Positions 1 through 8,342 of a stretch of 64,000 nt of DNA are shown here, in pieces; within the stretch, counting starts at the first letter, position 1, and every line of letters starts with the position of its first letter. This DNA comes from Limnobacter humi (GTDB lineage: Bacteria; Pseudomonadota; Gammaproteobacteria; Burkholderiales; Burkholderiaceae_B), in NCBI RefSeq assembly GCF_024518835.1, contig NZ_JANIGO010000001.1, forward strand, positions 806,001 to 870,000, in the 5' to 3' direction. The position numbers were made by a program, and so were the translations under genes. Under the pieces are notes generated by a model, which was given only the letters and a program-made list of their open reading frames with translations, searched no databases and had not been told where the DNA came from.

Positions 1-524
1 ATAATGAATGCACCATAAAACCAGTTGGCCACATAAATGTGCTTGACCTTGCGAATGGCCAAGGTGCCAAAAAAAACAGCGGCATAAGCCAACCAGGTGA
101 AGGTAATCAATACGTCAATCGGCCATTCCAGCTCAGCGTATTCCTTGCCCTGGGTGTAACCCATGGGCAATGAAATGGCCGCAGCCACAATCACCAACTG
201 CCACCCCCAGAAATGAAATGCGGCCAACTTGTCTGAAATCAGCCGTACATTGCAGGTGCGCTGCACCACGTAGTAGGACGTGGCAAACAAGGCGCAACCC
301 CCAAATGCAAAAATCACGGCGTTGGTGTGCAAGGGGCGCAGGCGACCATAACTCAGCCACTCCACCCCCTGCCCCAACTGGGGCCACGCCAGTTGGGCTG
401 CAATCCAGCAGCCCACGGCCATGCCCACCACGCCCCAAAGCACAGCGGCCAGCGCAAACTGGCGCACCACCGTGTAGTTGTATTCTGTGTGTTGTGAGGA
501 ATTGCTCACGGAAAGCTCCGCCAT
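1..524 (-). CDS. ccoN: cbb3-type cytochrome c oxidase subunit I, N-terminal part (runs off the left edge)
   Basis: The reverse strand encodes the amino end of CcoN, the haem-copper catalytic subunit of the cbb3 terminal oxidase used at low oxygen. Visible are a first membrane helix, the conserved stretch [16 protein letters not shown], and at the edge [16 protein letters not shown], both typical of CcoN. The rest of the protein lies outside the window. The first ATG is at 524, but a GTG at 509 has a better ribosome site (GGAG six bases upstream), so the true start may be five codons later. An FNR-type box lies 47 bases upstream of the ATG. The assembly genes ccoS and ccoI precede it in the same direction. 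Confidence 0.9.
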   Translation of the reverse strand, partial: MAELSVSNSSQHTEYNYTVVRQFALAAVLWGVVGMAVGCWIAAQLAWPQLGQGVEWLSYGRLRPLHTNAVIFAFGGCALFATSYYVVQRTCNVRLISDKLAAFHFWGWQLVIVAAAISLPMGYTQGKEYAELEWPIDVLITFTWLAYAAVFFGTLAIRKVKHIYVANWFYGAFI

Positions 525-570
525 CGGAATTCAGGAGCTTTCAGGATGCGCGCTTTGGTCCAAACGCGCC

Positions 571-584
571 TTGACCTACATCAA
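571..584 (-). promoter_or_regulatory. FNR/ANR-type box upstream of ccoN
   Basis: TTGACCTACATCAA fits the FNR-family consensus TTGAY-N4-ATCAA, a site for an oxygen-sensing activator. Its centre (about 577) is some 53 bases from the ccoN ATG, compatible with an activator at about -41.5. It overlaps the ccoS stop codon. FNR control of cbb3 operons is well established; the use of this site is inferred. Confidence 0.7.
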
Positions 585-727
585 GGGTTGTCGTCGTCTT
601 TCAAAATGGAGCGCGCTTCGTCGTCGCGCACCTCAAACTGGCCCGACTTTACCGCCCAAAACAGCGCCACACCCACCACCAACAGCAGGGCCACACTCAG
701 CGGGATCAGCAACAATAAAATGTTCAT
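581..727 (-). CDS. ccoS: cbb3-type oxidase assembly protein CcoS
   Basis: This is a 48-residue protein with one N-terminal membrane helix starting MNILLLLIPLSVALLL, then a short acidic tail ending in DDDNP. Size, layout and position between ccoI and ccoN match CcoS, which is needed to insert haem and copper into the cbb3 oxidase. The start is an ATG overlapping the ccoI stop by four bases (ATGA), with AGAAGG six bases upstream, so it is probably translated by coupling to ccoI. Confidence 0.88.
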   Translation of the reverse strand: MNILLLLIPLSVALLLVVGVALFWAVKSGQFEVRDDEARSILKDDDNP

Positions 728-3054
728 GCAAAACCTTCTGCCTTGGGGGCTCGCAGCCGCAATGCATTGGCCACCACCACCGCACTGCTCAAGCCCATGC
801 CCAGTGCGGCCATCCAGGGTGACAGCACATTGGACATTGCCAAGGGCAAGGCCAACGCGTTGTACGCCATGGCCCACAACAGGTTTTGCAAACTCAAACG
901 GTGCGCCTGTTTGGCAATCGCCAACAAATCCACCAAGGCCTGCAAGCCAGGTCGCATCAGGAGAAAATCGGACTGTTCGGCACTCAACGTGCTGGCGCTG
1001 CAGGCTGCAACAGAAATATCCGACTGGGCAAAGGCTGCTGCATCATTCAAACCATCGCCCAGCATCAATATCCGGTGCCCCATGTGTTGTTGCTGCGCAA
1101 TCCAGCGCGTTTTTTCCTGGGGTGTGAGGCCACCCAAACGTACATCGAACTTCAGATTTGGCTGCCAGGCGTTGACGGTGTCGGGTTGATCACCCGATAA
1201 CAGCATGAGCCGATGGCTTGTGGACAGAGCATTCAGTTCACGATCCAGACCCGGAACAGGCTTCAACATCAATTCAAACTGTTGCGCAGCCAGCACTTTG
1301 AATGTTGCGAGATCTGGGTTGGGATCACCGGACAGCACTGCGACGTACACAGCACTCCCCGGTCCATCTGCAGAGTACTGCTGAGCCTGGTTCACTGTCA
1401 AACCCACAAACGGTGCCGACCCCAGGCGTATCACAGCAGTTTGACCATTCCATTGAACATCCGCTGAGATGCCCTTGCCGATCTTTACTTGAACATTGTT
1501 TAGTTGCATGGAGAGGTTCAGGCTCAAGCGATGAGCCTGAGGTAACAGCACCTGAACCAGCGCTTTGGACAAGGGGTGTGTGGAATATTGTGCCAAACGA
1601 AAAGCCACGGTATTCAACAGTGTCTCCGGCCAGTCATTGTGCTCAATCAGGCGAATACTTTGGCTTAAAACAGCCTCACGCGTGGTGAGCGTACCGGTTT
1701 TGTCCAAGGCGATCGTGTCCACGGCATGCAGATGGTCCAATGCCTCTGGAGAGCGGACCAACACCCCCCTGTCGGCCAACGCTCGAATGGCAAATAAACG
1801 CACCAGTGGCAGGGCCAGCGCCAAGGCGCAGGGGCAAGTCACCATCAACACCGCCACCACGGCAGACCAGGCTTGCGTTGGCTGCCCTTTCACCAGGCCC
1901 CAGTACACACCACTGGCCACGGCACAAACTGCCACCATGGCTACAAAGAGGGGAAGCAGCCCATCCAGCAAGGCGCGGTGGGCTGGCTTGTTGCTCAAGG
2001 CTTTGCGCAACAGTTGGCCCAGTTGCCCCAGGCTTGAGTCGGAATCCAGGGCCAATACGCTCATCTCCAGTGCATCGGCGAGGTTTCGGCTGCCTGCATA
2101 CACCGTATCGCCAGGCTGCTTGGTCAAAGGGACCTCCTCGCCTGTTCGCATGGCCTCGTCCACTTGCACCACCTCACCAGCAAACCCCAACATGCAGCCA
2201 TCCACCGGACTGACCTGGCCGCGCCGCAAACGAATGACGTCGTCCCGTTTCAACTGAACCACCGGCCGGGTTTGCCAGGTCCCATCCGACTTGACATCCA
2301 CCGTCAAGGGCATATCGGGCTGCAGGGCACTCAGATGCTTCAATGCCTGGGCCGTGTGCAGGTTCATCCACCATTGCACCCCCAGCAGCAGTGTCAGCAA
2401 CATGGCCACGGAATCAAACCACACGGGTAGGCTCACATCCGTCAACCGCAGGCTGCTCAAACCAAAAGCCAACACCACTGAAATCGACACCAATTGGTCC
2501 ATGACCAAGCGGCCTTCCAGCACAGCTCGCCAGGCCCGCTGGTGGTAAGGTAGCGCGCAATACAGCATCAAAGGCAAGGCAATCACCCACTGCGCCCAAC
2601 GCAACAGCAAAGTTTCCGCATGGCCAATGTCGGACGTGGAATAGACATACTCGGGTGCGCTGTACATCATGATTTGCATCATGGCCAACAAAGCCACCAA
2701 AAACCGCAGCAAATGCGAACGGGTTTGGTGTAGCTGGCGGTCACTTCCGGGATTGTTTGGGTCAGTGCCCGAACTGCTCAGCGAGTAGCCCATGCGGAGG
2801 GCACGGTCTGCCAGTTCATCGATGGCTGGCGCTCGGCCGGCCACCCAGTTGGCCCAACCACTGGCCGGGTTAACGGAAAATTCATCCAGACCCGCAATAC
2901 GACCAGCAACCTGCTCCAGTTCCACAGCGCAGGCAGCGCAGTCCATACCCGTGACACGGGCGAAACCGGCCCACCGACCGTCCGCCTGGCGGGTTTGAAT
3001 GGTTGACAGTAAAACGGCTTGCTGCATGCGCACCGGTGGCTCGAAGTGATTCAA
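724..3054 (-). CDS. ccoI: Copper-transporting P-type ATPase for cbb3 oxidase assembly (CcoI/FixI)
   Basis: A 776-residue P1B-type ATPase. In order: a heavy-metal binding domain with GMDCAAC (about residues 36-42), several membrane helices from about 115, an actuator domain with TGEE in place of the more usual TGES (304-307), the metal-translocating CPC motif (407-409), the phosphorylation motif DKTGTLT (451-457) and the GDGLNDA hinge motif. CcoI moves copper across the inner membrane for the binuclear centre of CcoN. It is followed by ccoS (four-base overlap) and ccoN. A second in-frame ATG ten codons in is a possible start. An FNR box lies 34 bases upstream. Confidence 0.92.
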   Translation of the reverse strand: MNHFEPPVRMQQAVLLSTIQTRQADGRWAGFARVTGMDCAACAVELEQVAGRIAGLDEFSVNPASGWANWVAGRAPAIDELADRALRMGYSLSSSGTDPNNPGSDRQLHQTRSHLLRFLVALLAMMQIMMYSAPEYVYSTSDIGHAETLLLRWAQWVIALPLMLYCALPYHQRAWRAVLEGRLVMDQLVSISVVLAFGLSSLRLTDVSLPVWFDSVAMLLTLLLGVQWWMNLHTAQALKHLSALQPDMPLTVDVKSDGTWQTRPVVQLKRDDVIRLRRGQVSPVDGCMLGFAGEVVQVDEAMRTGEEVPLTKQPGDTVYAGSRNLADALEMSVLALDSDSSLGQLGQLLRKALSNKPAHRALLDGLLPLFVAMVAVCAVASGVYWGLVKGQPTQAWSAVVAVLMVTCPCALALALPLVRLFAIRALADRGVLVRSPEALDHLHAVDTIALDKTGTLTTREAVLSQSIRLIEHNDWPETLLNTVAFRLAQYSTHPLSKALVQVLLPQAHRLSLNLSMQLNNVQVKIGKGISADVQWNGQTAVIRLGSAPFVGLTVNQAQQYSADGPGSAVYVAVLSGDPNPDLATFKVLAAQQFELMLKPVPGLDRELNALSTSHRLMLLSGDQPDTVNAWQPNLKFDVRLGGLTPQEKTRWIAQQQHMGHRILMLGDGLNDAAAFAQSDISVAACSASTLSAEQSDFLLMRPGLQALVDLLAIAKQAHRLSLQNLLWAMAYNALALPLAMSNVLSPWMAALGMGLSSAVVVANALRLRAPKAEGFA
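1518..1540. repeat. Copy of a dispersed GGCTCA-N5-TGAGCC palindrome (inside ccoI)
   Basis: TCAGGCTCA and TGAGCCTGA form nine-base inverted arms around AGCGA. The same core with the same five-base spacing recurs perfectly at 18918, 33547 and 42524, and with one mismatch at 25413, 27925 and 35328. Function unknown. Confidence 0.5.
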
Positions 3055-3087
3055 ACCACAGCTTACGCCCGGGACACTCCCTGGACC

Positions 3088-3101
3088 TTGATCTGGATCA
3101 A
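3088..3101 (-). promoter_or_regulatory. FNR/ANR-type box upstream of ccoI
   Basis: TTGATCTGGATCAA is an exact match to the FNR consensus TTGAT-N4-ATCAA. It lies 34 bases upstream of the first ccoI ATG and 61 from the second in-frame ATG, and it overlaps the stop codon of the upstream CDF gene. With the ccoN box it suggests that the oxidase and its assembly factors are induced together when oxygen falls. Confidence 0.75.
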
Positions 3102-4018
3102 GGCTTGGATACCTGCACGGTCACGTGGGTCAGTGGCAGGTGGGACTGTTCAATGGCCCGGTGAACATCGGCCACTTGAAGGCTCTCCGACTCCAGCCAA
3201 GTGGTGGCGGCAAACTTGGCCGAGCCCACCCGCCACACACGGAGGTCTTTCACTGCAGTGCCCGGCAGCGCAGTCAGAATGCCACGCAGTTGTTCAACCA
3301 CAGGGTCGTTCATTTCACGGTCCAGCAGCACGCGGGCGGATTGCACCAGCAACCCTTTGGCCCACACAGCGACCAGCACTGCGCCCACCACACCCATGAC
3401 AGGATCCAGCCAATTCAGCCCGTAAAACCAGGCGCCCAACAATGCAACAATGGCCAGCACCGAGGTCAACGCATCCGTCAGCACATGGATGTAGGCCGCT
3501 TTCAAATTGAGGTCATGGTGCTTGTGTCCATGCTCATGGTGGTGATGGTGTTCATGACCCTGGTGATTCAGAATGAGCGCGCACACCACATTGATGAGCA
3601 AACCCACCACAGCCACTGCCACCGCCTCAGCGTAGTGAATGGACTGCGGCTCAATGAGGCGCTCCACTGAGCCCACCACCATCAACACCGCCACACCAAT
3701 GAGGAACACCGCACTGGCAAATGCAGCCAGTACCTCGATTTTGTAAGTACCGAATGCAAAACTGCGGTCGTTGGCCAAACGGCGTGAAGTGGCGTAGGCA
3801 AATGCGGCCAGGCCAATGGCCAATGCGTGCGAACTCATGTGCCAGCCATCGGCCAGCAAGGCCATGGAGTTGAACCACAGCCCTGCTGCAATTTCCACCA
3901 CCATGGTGGCCAAAGTGATCCACATCACCCAGCGGGTGCTTTGTTCCGCTTTCTCACTGCCAGCGTGAAAGGTGTGTGGATGGGGGTGATCGTGATCGTG
4001 GTGGTGGTGTGACGTCAT
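3098..4018 (-). CDS. dmeF: Cation diffusion facilitator metal exporter, DmeF-like
   Basis: A 306-residue CDF transporter with six predicted helices. The N-terminus is very His-rich (HHHHDHDHPHPH), and a second His-rich loop (HEHHHHHEHGHKHH) lies between helices 4 and 5, where CDF exporters bind metal. The motif ALLADGWHMSSHALAIG near residue 55 holds the metal-site Asp and His and resembles DmeF-type Co/Ni exporters more than ZitB/CzcD, but the substrate cannot be settled by reading. The start is an ATG directly abutting the stop of the DUF3567 gene. Confidence 0.8.
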   Translation of the reverse strand: MTSHHHHDHDHPHPHTFHAGSEKAEQSTRWVMWITLATMVVEIAAGLWFNSMALLADGWHMSSHALAIGLAAFAYATSRRLANDRSFAFGTYKIEVLAAFASAVFLIGVAVLMVVGSVERLIEPQSIHYAEAVAVAVVGLLINVVCALILNHQGHEHHHHHEHGHKHHDLNLKAAYIHVLTDALTSVLAIVALLGAWFYGLNWLDPVMGVVGAVLVAVWAKGLLVQSARVLLDREMNDPVVEQLRGILTALPGTAVKDLRVWRVGSAKFAATTWLESESLQVADVHRAIEQSHLPLTHVTVQVSKP

Positions 4019-4267
4019 TTAATGCAAAGTGACGCGGGTCTGCATCCAGGGTTTGTAACCTTCAATGAATGCCTCAATGTCATCCAGATCAGGCTCCTGC
4101 TTGGCCAGGTGTCGAACCTGTTCCCGGAAGCGGTCGGCTGCGTCGCCATGCAAAAACAACTCCCGCTGGTTGTTCTTGTCTACAATTTCGATGCCGTAGC
4201 TGGGTTGCCCCTCACTCAACACCAAGTCGACCACGCAGTAGTACGGGCTATCAATCATCATCAGCAT
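4019..4267 (-). CDS. DUF3567 (BTH_I0359-like) small protein
   Basis: An 82-residue soluble acidic protein. It opens with a pattern like IDSPYYCVVDLV, followed by YGIEIVDKN..RELFLHGD, which I recognise as the DUF3567 family found mainly in Burkholderiales. The function is not known. Its stop codon touches the start codon of the CDF exporter, so the two are probably co-transcribed. Confidence 0.72.
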   Translation of the reverse strand: MLMMIDSPYYCVVDLVLSEGQPSYGIEIVDKNNQRELFLHGDAADRFREQVRHLAKQEPDLDDIEAFIEGYKPWMQTRVTLH

Positions 4268-4332
4268 GACAGTTCCTCCCTGATCTCATTGTTCAATGGA
4301 TATATCGGGTGCGCAAGCCAAAATTCAAGGGC

Positions 4333-4761
4333 TCACCCATCATTGCCTTCTTTCAACAACACTTCACTGAACCAGGGTTGCCATTGCGGCTCGCTCAGCA
4401 AGGCTTGAACTTGCGTGACATGGCTTTGGGAATCCAGCTCCAGAATCAACCAATCGGGCTGGTTTAAACGCAGAGTACGGCCCAAATGGGTGGACAACAG
4501 GAGCTTGGAGGAACAACAGGCGCAGCCCGGTGCCAGGCGCAGCAGGTGAATGCCCTGCGCTTTCAAGGCTTGGTCGGCTTCAAACACCTGTGCCTGCTCC
4601 TCCACCGACAGCACTGAAAACAATTCGCTGTTGGCCAGCAGGGTGGTTTTACCGTGCACCGGGCGTTCATGCAGCAAGGTATCAATGGCCTGTGCGCGTG
4701 CTTTCGGGTTGCGGCCTGCCACCAGCCAGAGCAACGTTTTGTTTGCGGTGGGGCCTGCCAT
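4333..4761 (-). CDS. Degenerate COG0523/CobW-like protein lacking the P-loop
   Basis: A 142-residue protein starting at an ATG eleven bases after trkH. It keeps the GCACCSSK segment (about 79-86), matching the GCxCC metal-binding motif of COG0523 metallochaperone GTPases, and the following DWLILELDS pattern where the family has a hydrophobic strand plus E-S-G. Where the family has its P-loop (GxxGxGKT) this protein has VAGRNPKARAQ, so GTP binding by the canonical route looks lost, and the C-terminal domain is absent. It is the last gene of the trkA-trkH run. Function unknown; the COG0523 relationship is my inference from motifs. Confidence 0.55.
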   Translation of the reverse strand: MAGPTANKTLLWLVAGRNPKARAQAIDTLLHERPVHGKTTLLANSELFSVLSVEEQAQVFEADQALKAQGIHLLRLAPGCACCSSKLLLSTHLGRTLRLNQPDWLILELDSQSHVTQVQALLSEPQWQPWFSEVLLKEGNDG

Positions 4762-4772
4762 GCCAGTCTGCC

Positions 4773-6233
4773 TTATTTGCGCCAAAAGGCGGGGGTGAAC
4801 AACACCAGGATTGGCAACAACTCCAAACGCCCCAACAACATGGCAAACGTGCAAACCCAGGTTTGAACATCCGTGAGCACCTGAAAATTCCCGGCTGGCC
4901 CCACAGCCCCCAAGCCCGGGCCCAAGCAGTTGATGGAGGCGATGATGGCGGAGAAAGCCGTCACCGGATCCAGCCCGGTGAACATGAGCAACATGGACAG
5001 CACAATCACACTCAGGCCATACATCAGCATAAAAGCCAGCACGCCGAAGATCACTGCATTTTCCACTGGCACGCCACCAATCCGCACCGGGTTTACCGCG
5101 CGGGGGTGCAGGGTGCGGGACAACTCCCGAAATGCCTGCTTGATGAGGATGACCGCCCGCATCATTTTGATGCCGCCCCCCGTGGAGCCTGCAGCACTGG
5201 CCAGCATGCTCAACAACAGCATCAACATGGGCGCAAAGGCCGGCCATTGCGCATAATCGGTGTTGGCAAAACCAGTGGTGGACGCCACCGAGATGGTGTT
5301 GAACACTGCGTAGCGAAACGCCTCGGACACCTGCATGTACTGCCGGTTGGCCAACAGGTAGGCGGTGATCAACAACACTGCACCGGCCAGCAAGGCCACT
5401 TGCCAGCGGGTCTCGGGACAGGTGAGGTAGGGTTTGATGGAGCGCCCACGCCAGGCCAAAAAGTGAATGGAAAAGTTCACCATGGCAATCAGCATGAACA
5501 CCACCGCAACCGCCTCGATGGCCGGAGAATTGAAGTGTGAAAAACTGGCATCATGCGATGAAAACCCGGTGAGCGACATGGTGGAGCCCGCATGCATGAA
5601 GGCATCCAGCCAGGTCATTCCAGCCCATCGGTAGGCCAACACACAAGCCAGTGAGATCACCAGGTAGACCAGATACAAGGCCCGTGCAGTTTCGGTGATG
5701 CGTGGGGTGAGTTTGCTGTCTTTCATTGGACCAGGTGTTTCTGCCTTGAACACCTGCGATCCGCCCACCCCCAACAGTGGCAAAATGGCCACCGCCAAGA
5801 CCAGAATACCCATGCCACCCACCCAGCACAGCAAATGCCGCCACATGTTGATGCTGGCCGGTAGTGTGTCGAGCCCGGTCAACACGGTGGCACCGGTGGT
5901 GGTCAATGCCGACACCATTTCAAAATAAGCATCCGTGAAACTCAAGTGCGGTAGGTACAACATCATCGGAACGCAAGAGACTGCCGGGATCGCGGTCCAC
6001 AGGGTGGATACCATGAGAAAACCATCTCGGGGTTGGAGCTCCCGCCGATAGCGGCGGGTCAACATGTGCATCAACACGCCCGTCAAGAAGGTGATGAGAA
6101 AGCCCGCCAGAAATGCGGACACCGTGGGCTCCGCGTGCAGCACGGCATACGCCAGCGGTACCAGAAAAGTGACTGAAAACAGCGCCAGGGCAAACCCGAG
6201 CACGGCCAGTACCGGGAAAAGGGACCGTTTCAT
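4773..6233 (-). CDS. trkH: Trk potassium uptake system membrane subunit TrkH
   Basis: A 486-residue membrane protein of the TrkH/KtrB superfamily, the K+-translocating subunit. Selectivity-filter-like segments include ALTTTGATVL, TMSLTGFSS, SVASTTGFANTDY and IASINCLGPG, one per pseudo-repeat. The chosen start (ATG, MKRSLFPVLAVLG) lies 16 bases after the trkA stop; a longer open frame upstream lacks any family resemblance. It acts with TrkA, encoded just upstream. Confidence 0.93.
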   Translation of the reverse strand: MKRSLFPVLAVLGFALALFSVTFLVPLAYAVLHAEPTVSAFLAGFLITFLTGVLMHMLTRRYRRELQPRDGFLMVSTLWTAIPAVSCVPMMLYLPHLSFTDAYFEMVSALTTTGATVLTGLDTLPASINMWRHLLCWVGGMGILVLAVAILPLLGVGGSQVFKAETPGPMKDSKLTPRITETARALYLVYLVISLACVLAYRWAGMTWLDAFMHAGSTMSLTGFSSHDASFSHFNSPAIEAVAVVFMLIAMVNFSIHFLAWRGRSIKPYLTCPETRWQVALLAGAVLLITAYLLANRQYMQVSEAFRYAVFNTISVASTTGFANTDYAQWPAFAPMLMLLLSMLASAAGSTGGGIKMMRAVILIKQAFRELSRTLHPRAVNPVRIGGVPVENAVIFGVLAFMLMYGLSVIVLSMLLMFTGLDPVTAFSAIIASINCLGPGLGAVGPAGNFQVLTDVQTWVCTFAMLLGRLELLPILVLFTPAFWRK

Positions 6234-6249
6234 AAAAAGAAACCCCGCT

Positions 6250-7626
6250 TTAGAAGAAGGCAACGCCCACCTGAAACAGCTTTTCAACTGCAGGCACCAG
6301 TTTGCGGTGTTCAACAAAGGTGATGACATGGTCATCGGCCAACACCACCGTGTCGTGGTGCGCCATGATGACCTGCTCACCACGCACAATCGCACCGATC
6401 ACCGCACCTTTCGGCATGGGAATGTGTTCAATGGCACGGCCCACCACTTTGGATGACTTGGCATCGCCGTGGGCAATCGTCTCAATGGCCTCGGCCACCC
6501 CGCGCCGCAGGCGGTGCACAGCCACCACATCGCCGCGGCGAATGTGTTTAAGCAATTCGCTGAGTGTGGCATTGGACGGTGCCATGGCAATGTCGATTTG
6601 CCCGCCCTGCACCAGCTCGGCGTACACCTTGCGCTGAATGAGCGTGATGACCCTGCCCGCACCCATCTTCTTGGCCAACAGTGAACTCATGATGTTGTTT
6701 TCATCATCACTGGTCAACGCAATGAACAAATCGGCATCCTGCACATTCTCATCGGCCAACAAATCTTCATCGGTGGCATCACCCAACAACACCAGGGTGC
6801 GCGAATTCAATTGCGTGGCCAGGCGCTCACAGCGGCCATGGTCGCTTTCGATGATTTTGACCTGATAGTCATTCTGCAAGGCCAGGGCCAGGCGCAAACC
6901 AATATTTCCACCGCCGGCAATCATCACCTTGGTCACCGGCTTGAGTTGTCGGCGAAACTCTGCCATCACCGTGCGCACATGGGCCGTCGCACACAGGCAA
7001 AACACCTCGTCACCCGGCAATATGGTGGTGTACCCATCCACCGGCACGTGCTGATTATCACGAATCAGGGCCACCACGCGCACATCCACCCGAGGCAGGT
7101 GCGCCTTCAACTGTTCAATCGCTTGTCCAACCAAGGGGCCACCCGCAAAGGCGCGCACCGAGACCAGCATTACCTGCCCGTTGGCAAACTCCAGCACCTG
7201 CAGAGCACCCGGGAATTCAATCAGCCGCTCAATGTGGTCTGTCACACTTTGCTCGGGGCAAATCACGTGGTCGACATTGAAGCCATCGTCGCCGTGCAAC
7301 CGGGCCTGCTCCACCAGCTCGGGTGCGCGCACGCGGGCTATGCGTCGCGGTACATTGAACATCTGCGCGGCAATCCGGCACGCCACCAAATTGATTTCAT
7401 CGCTGCGGGTTACCGCCACCAGCATGTCCGCATCCTCTGCGCCAGCCTGCTTCAGCACACTGGGATAAGCCCCGTTACCCTGGACGGTTTGAAGGTCATA
7501 CCGGTCCTGGAGATCAGCCAAAATTGACGGATCCGGATCAATCAACGTGATGTCGTTGTGCTCGGAGACGAGATTTTCGGCAAGGCTGGCGCCCACGCGC
7601 CCAGCCCCCACGATGATGATTTTCAT
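6250..7626 (-). CDS. trkA: Trk system regulatory NAD-binding protein TrkA
   Basis: A 458-residue cytoplasmic protein with two RCK halves. The first begins MKIIIVGAGRVGASLAENL and the second has MIAGGGNIGLRLALAL near residue 235, both Rossmann dinucleotide-binding motifs; each is followed by a TrkA_C domain. It gates TrkH in response to nucleotides. Its start overlaps the ntrX stop by four bases, and trkH follows 16 bases on, so K+ uptake is co-transcribed with the NtrYX two-component pair. Confidence 0.94.
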   Translation of the reverse strand: MKIIIVGAGRVGASLAENLVSEHNDITLIDPDPSILADLQDRYDLQTVQGNGAYPSVLKQAGAEDADMLVAVTRSDEINLVACRIAAQMFNVPRRIARVRAPELVEQARLHGDDGFNVDHVICPEQSVTDHIERLIEFPGALQVLEFANGQVMLVSVRAFAGGPLVGQAIEQLKAHLPRVDVRVVALIRDNQHVPVDGYTTILPGDEVFCLCATAHVRTVMAEFRRQLKPVTKVMIAGGGNIGLRLALALQNDYQVKIIESDHGRCERLATQLNSRTLVLLGDATDEDLLADENVQDADLFIALTSDDENNIMSSLLAKKMGAGRVITLIQRKVYAELVQGGQIDIAMAPSNATLSELLKHIRRGDVVAVHRLRRGVAEAIETIAHGDAKSSKVVGRAIEHIPMPKGAVIGAIVRGEQVIMAHHDTVVLADDHVITFVEHRKLVPAVEKLFQVGVAFF

Positions 7627-8324
7627 GCCATGGATTTGCGGGCTGTACGGCCCACTTCTACACCCAACTGCTTGAGCTTGCGGTACAGGTGCGTGCGCTC
7701 AATGCCAGTGCGTTCGGCCAAGCGGGTCATGCTGCCATTTTCAAGGCGAAGATGGTATTCAAAATACACGCGCTCAAAGGCGTCCCGGGCGTCCCGCAGG
7801 GGGGCGTCCAGGTCCAGGGTGGAGAGTTCGGCCATGGCCATGCTCAGCGGCGTGGTTTCCACATCGGCAGGCTGAACATTGGCGGCCACACCGGGTGTTC
7901 CGCCCACAGCCTGAGTTTTTGTTTGGGCCTGCATCAGCGCACGGGCCGATTGCACCATCTTGCCCCGAGTCAGTCCTTTTTCAACTGCGCCCAACAGCTT
8001 CTGCAGGCTGATGGGTTTTTCCAGAAAGTCCAGGGCGCCAATGCGGGTGGCCTCCACCGCGGTGTCGATGGTGGCGTGGCCGCTCATCATGATGACCGGC
8101 ATGGTGAGCTGCCCCTTCACAGCCCATTCTTTCAGCAGCGTCACCCCATCGGTGTCGGGCATCCAGATGTCCAGCAGCACCAGGTCCGGTGCGGACGATT
8201 CGCGCATGTTCCGGGCCTGGCTTGCATTTTCGGCCAGTAAAACCTCATGACCTTCATCGCCCAAAATTTCAGACAACAGTTCACGAATTCCAATTTCGTC
8301 ATCAACAACGAGAATGGTCGCCAT
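7623..8324 (-). CDS. ntrX: Short NtrX-like response regulator (receiver plus Fis-type HTH, no AAA+ domain)
   Basis: A 233-residue regulator. The receiver domain shows LVVDDE (about 5-10), the phospho-acceptor in LLDIWMPDTDG and the Lys in LEKPIS (about 102-107). A low-complexity Ala/Gln/Thr linker follows, then a C-terminal Fis-type helix-turn-helix ending TGIERTHLYRKLKQLGVE. Classical NtrX has a sigma-54-interacting AAA+ ATPase between these parts; here it is absent, leaving a RegA/PrrA-like layout. It lies 18 bases downstream of the sensor ntrY and overlaps trkA. It is probably a DNA-binding regulator independent of sigma-54. Confidence 0.85.
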   Translation of the reverse strand: MATILVVDDEIGIRELLSEILGDEGHEVLLAENASQARNMRESSAPDLVLLDIWMPDTDGVTLLKEWAVKGQLTMPVIMMSGHATIDTAVEATRIGALDFLEKPISLQKLLGAVEKGLTRGKMVQSARALMQAQTKTQAVGGTPGVAANVQPADVETTPLSMAMAELSTLDLDAPLRDARDAFERVYFEYHLRLENGSMTRLAERTGIERTHLYRKLKQLGVEVGRTARKSMA

Positions 8325-8342
8325 CTTGCAGTGTTCCTTCCT

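Noticed and set aside
3960-4016. CAC/CAT-rich stretch at the CDF gene start, looking like a microsatellite
   Set aside because: It encodes the His-rich metal-binding N-terminus and is not a uniform repeat.
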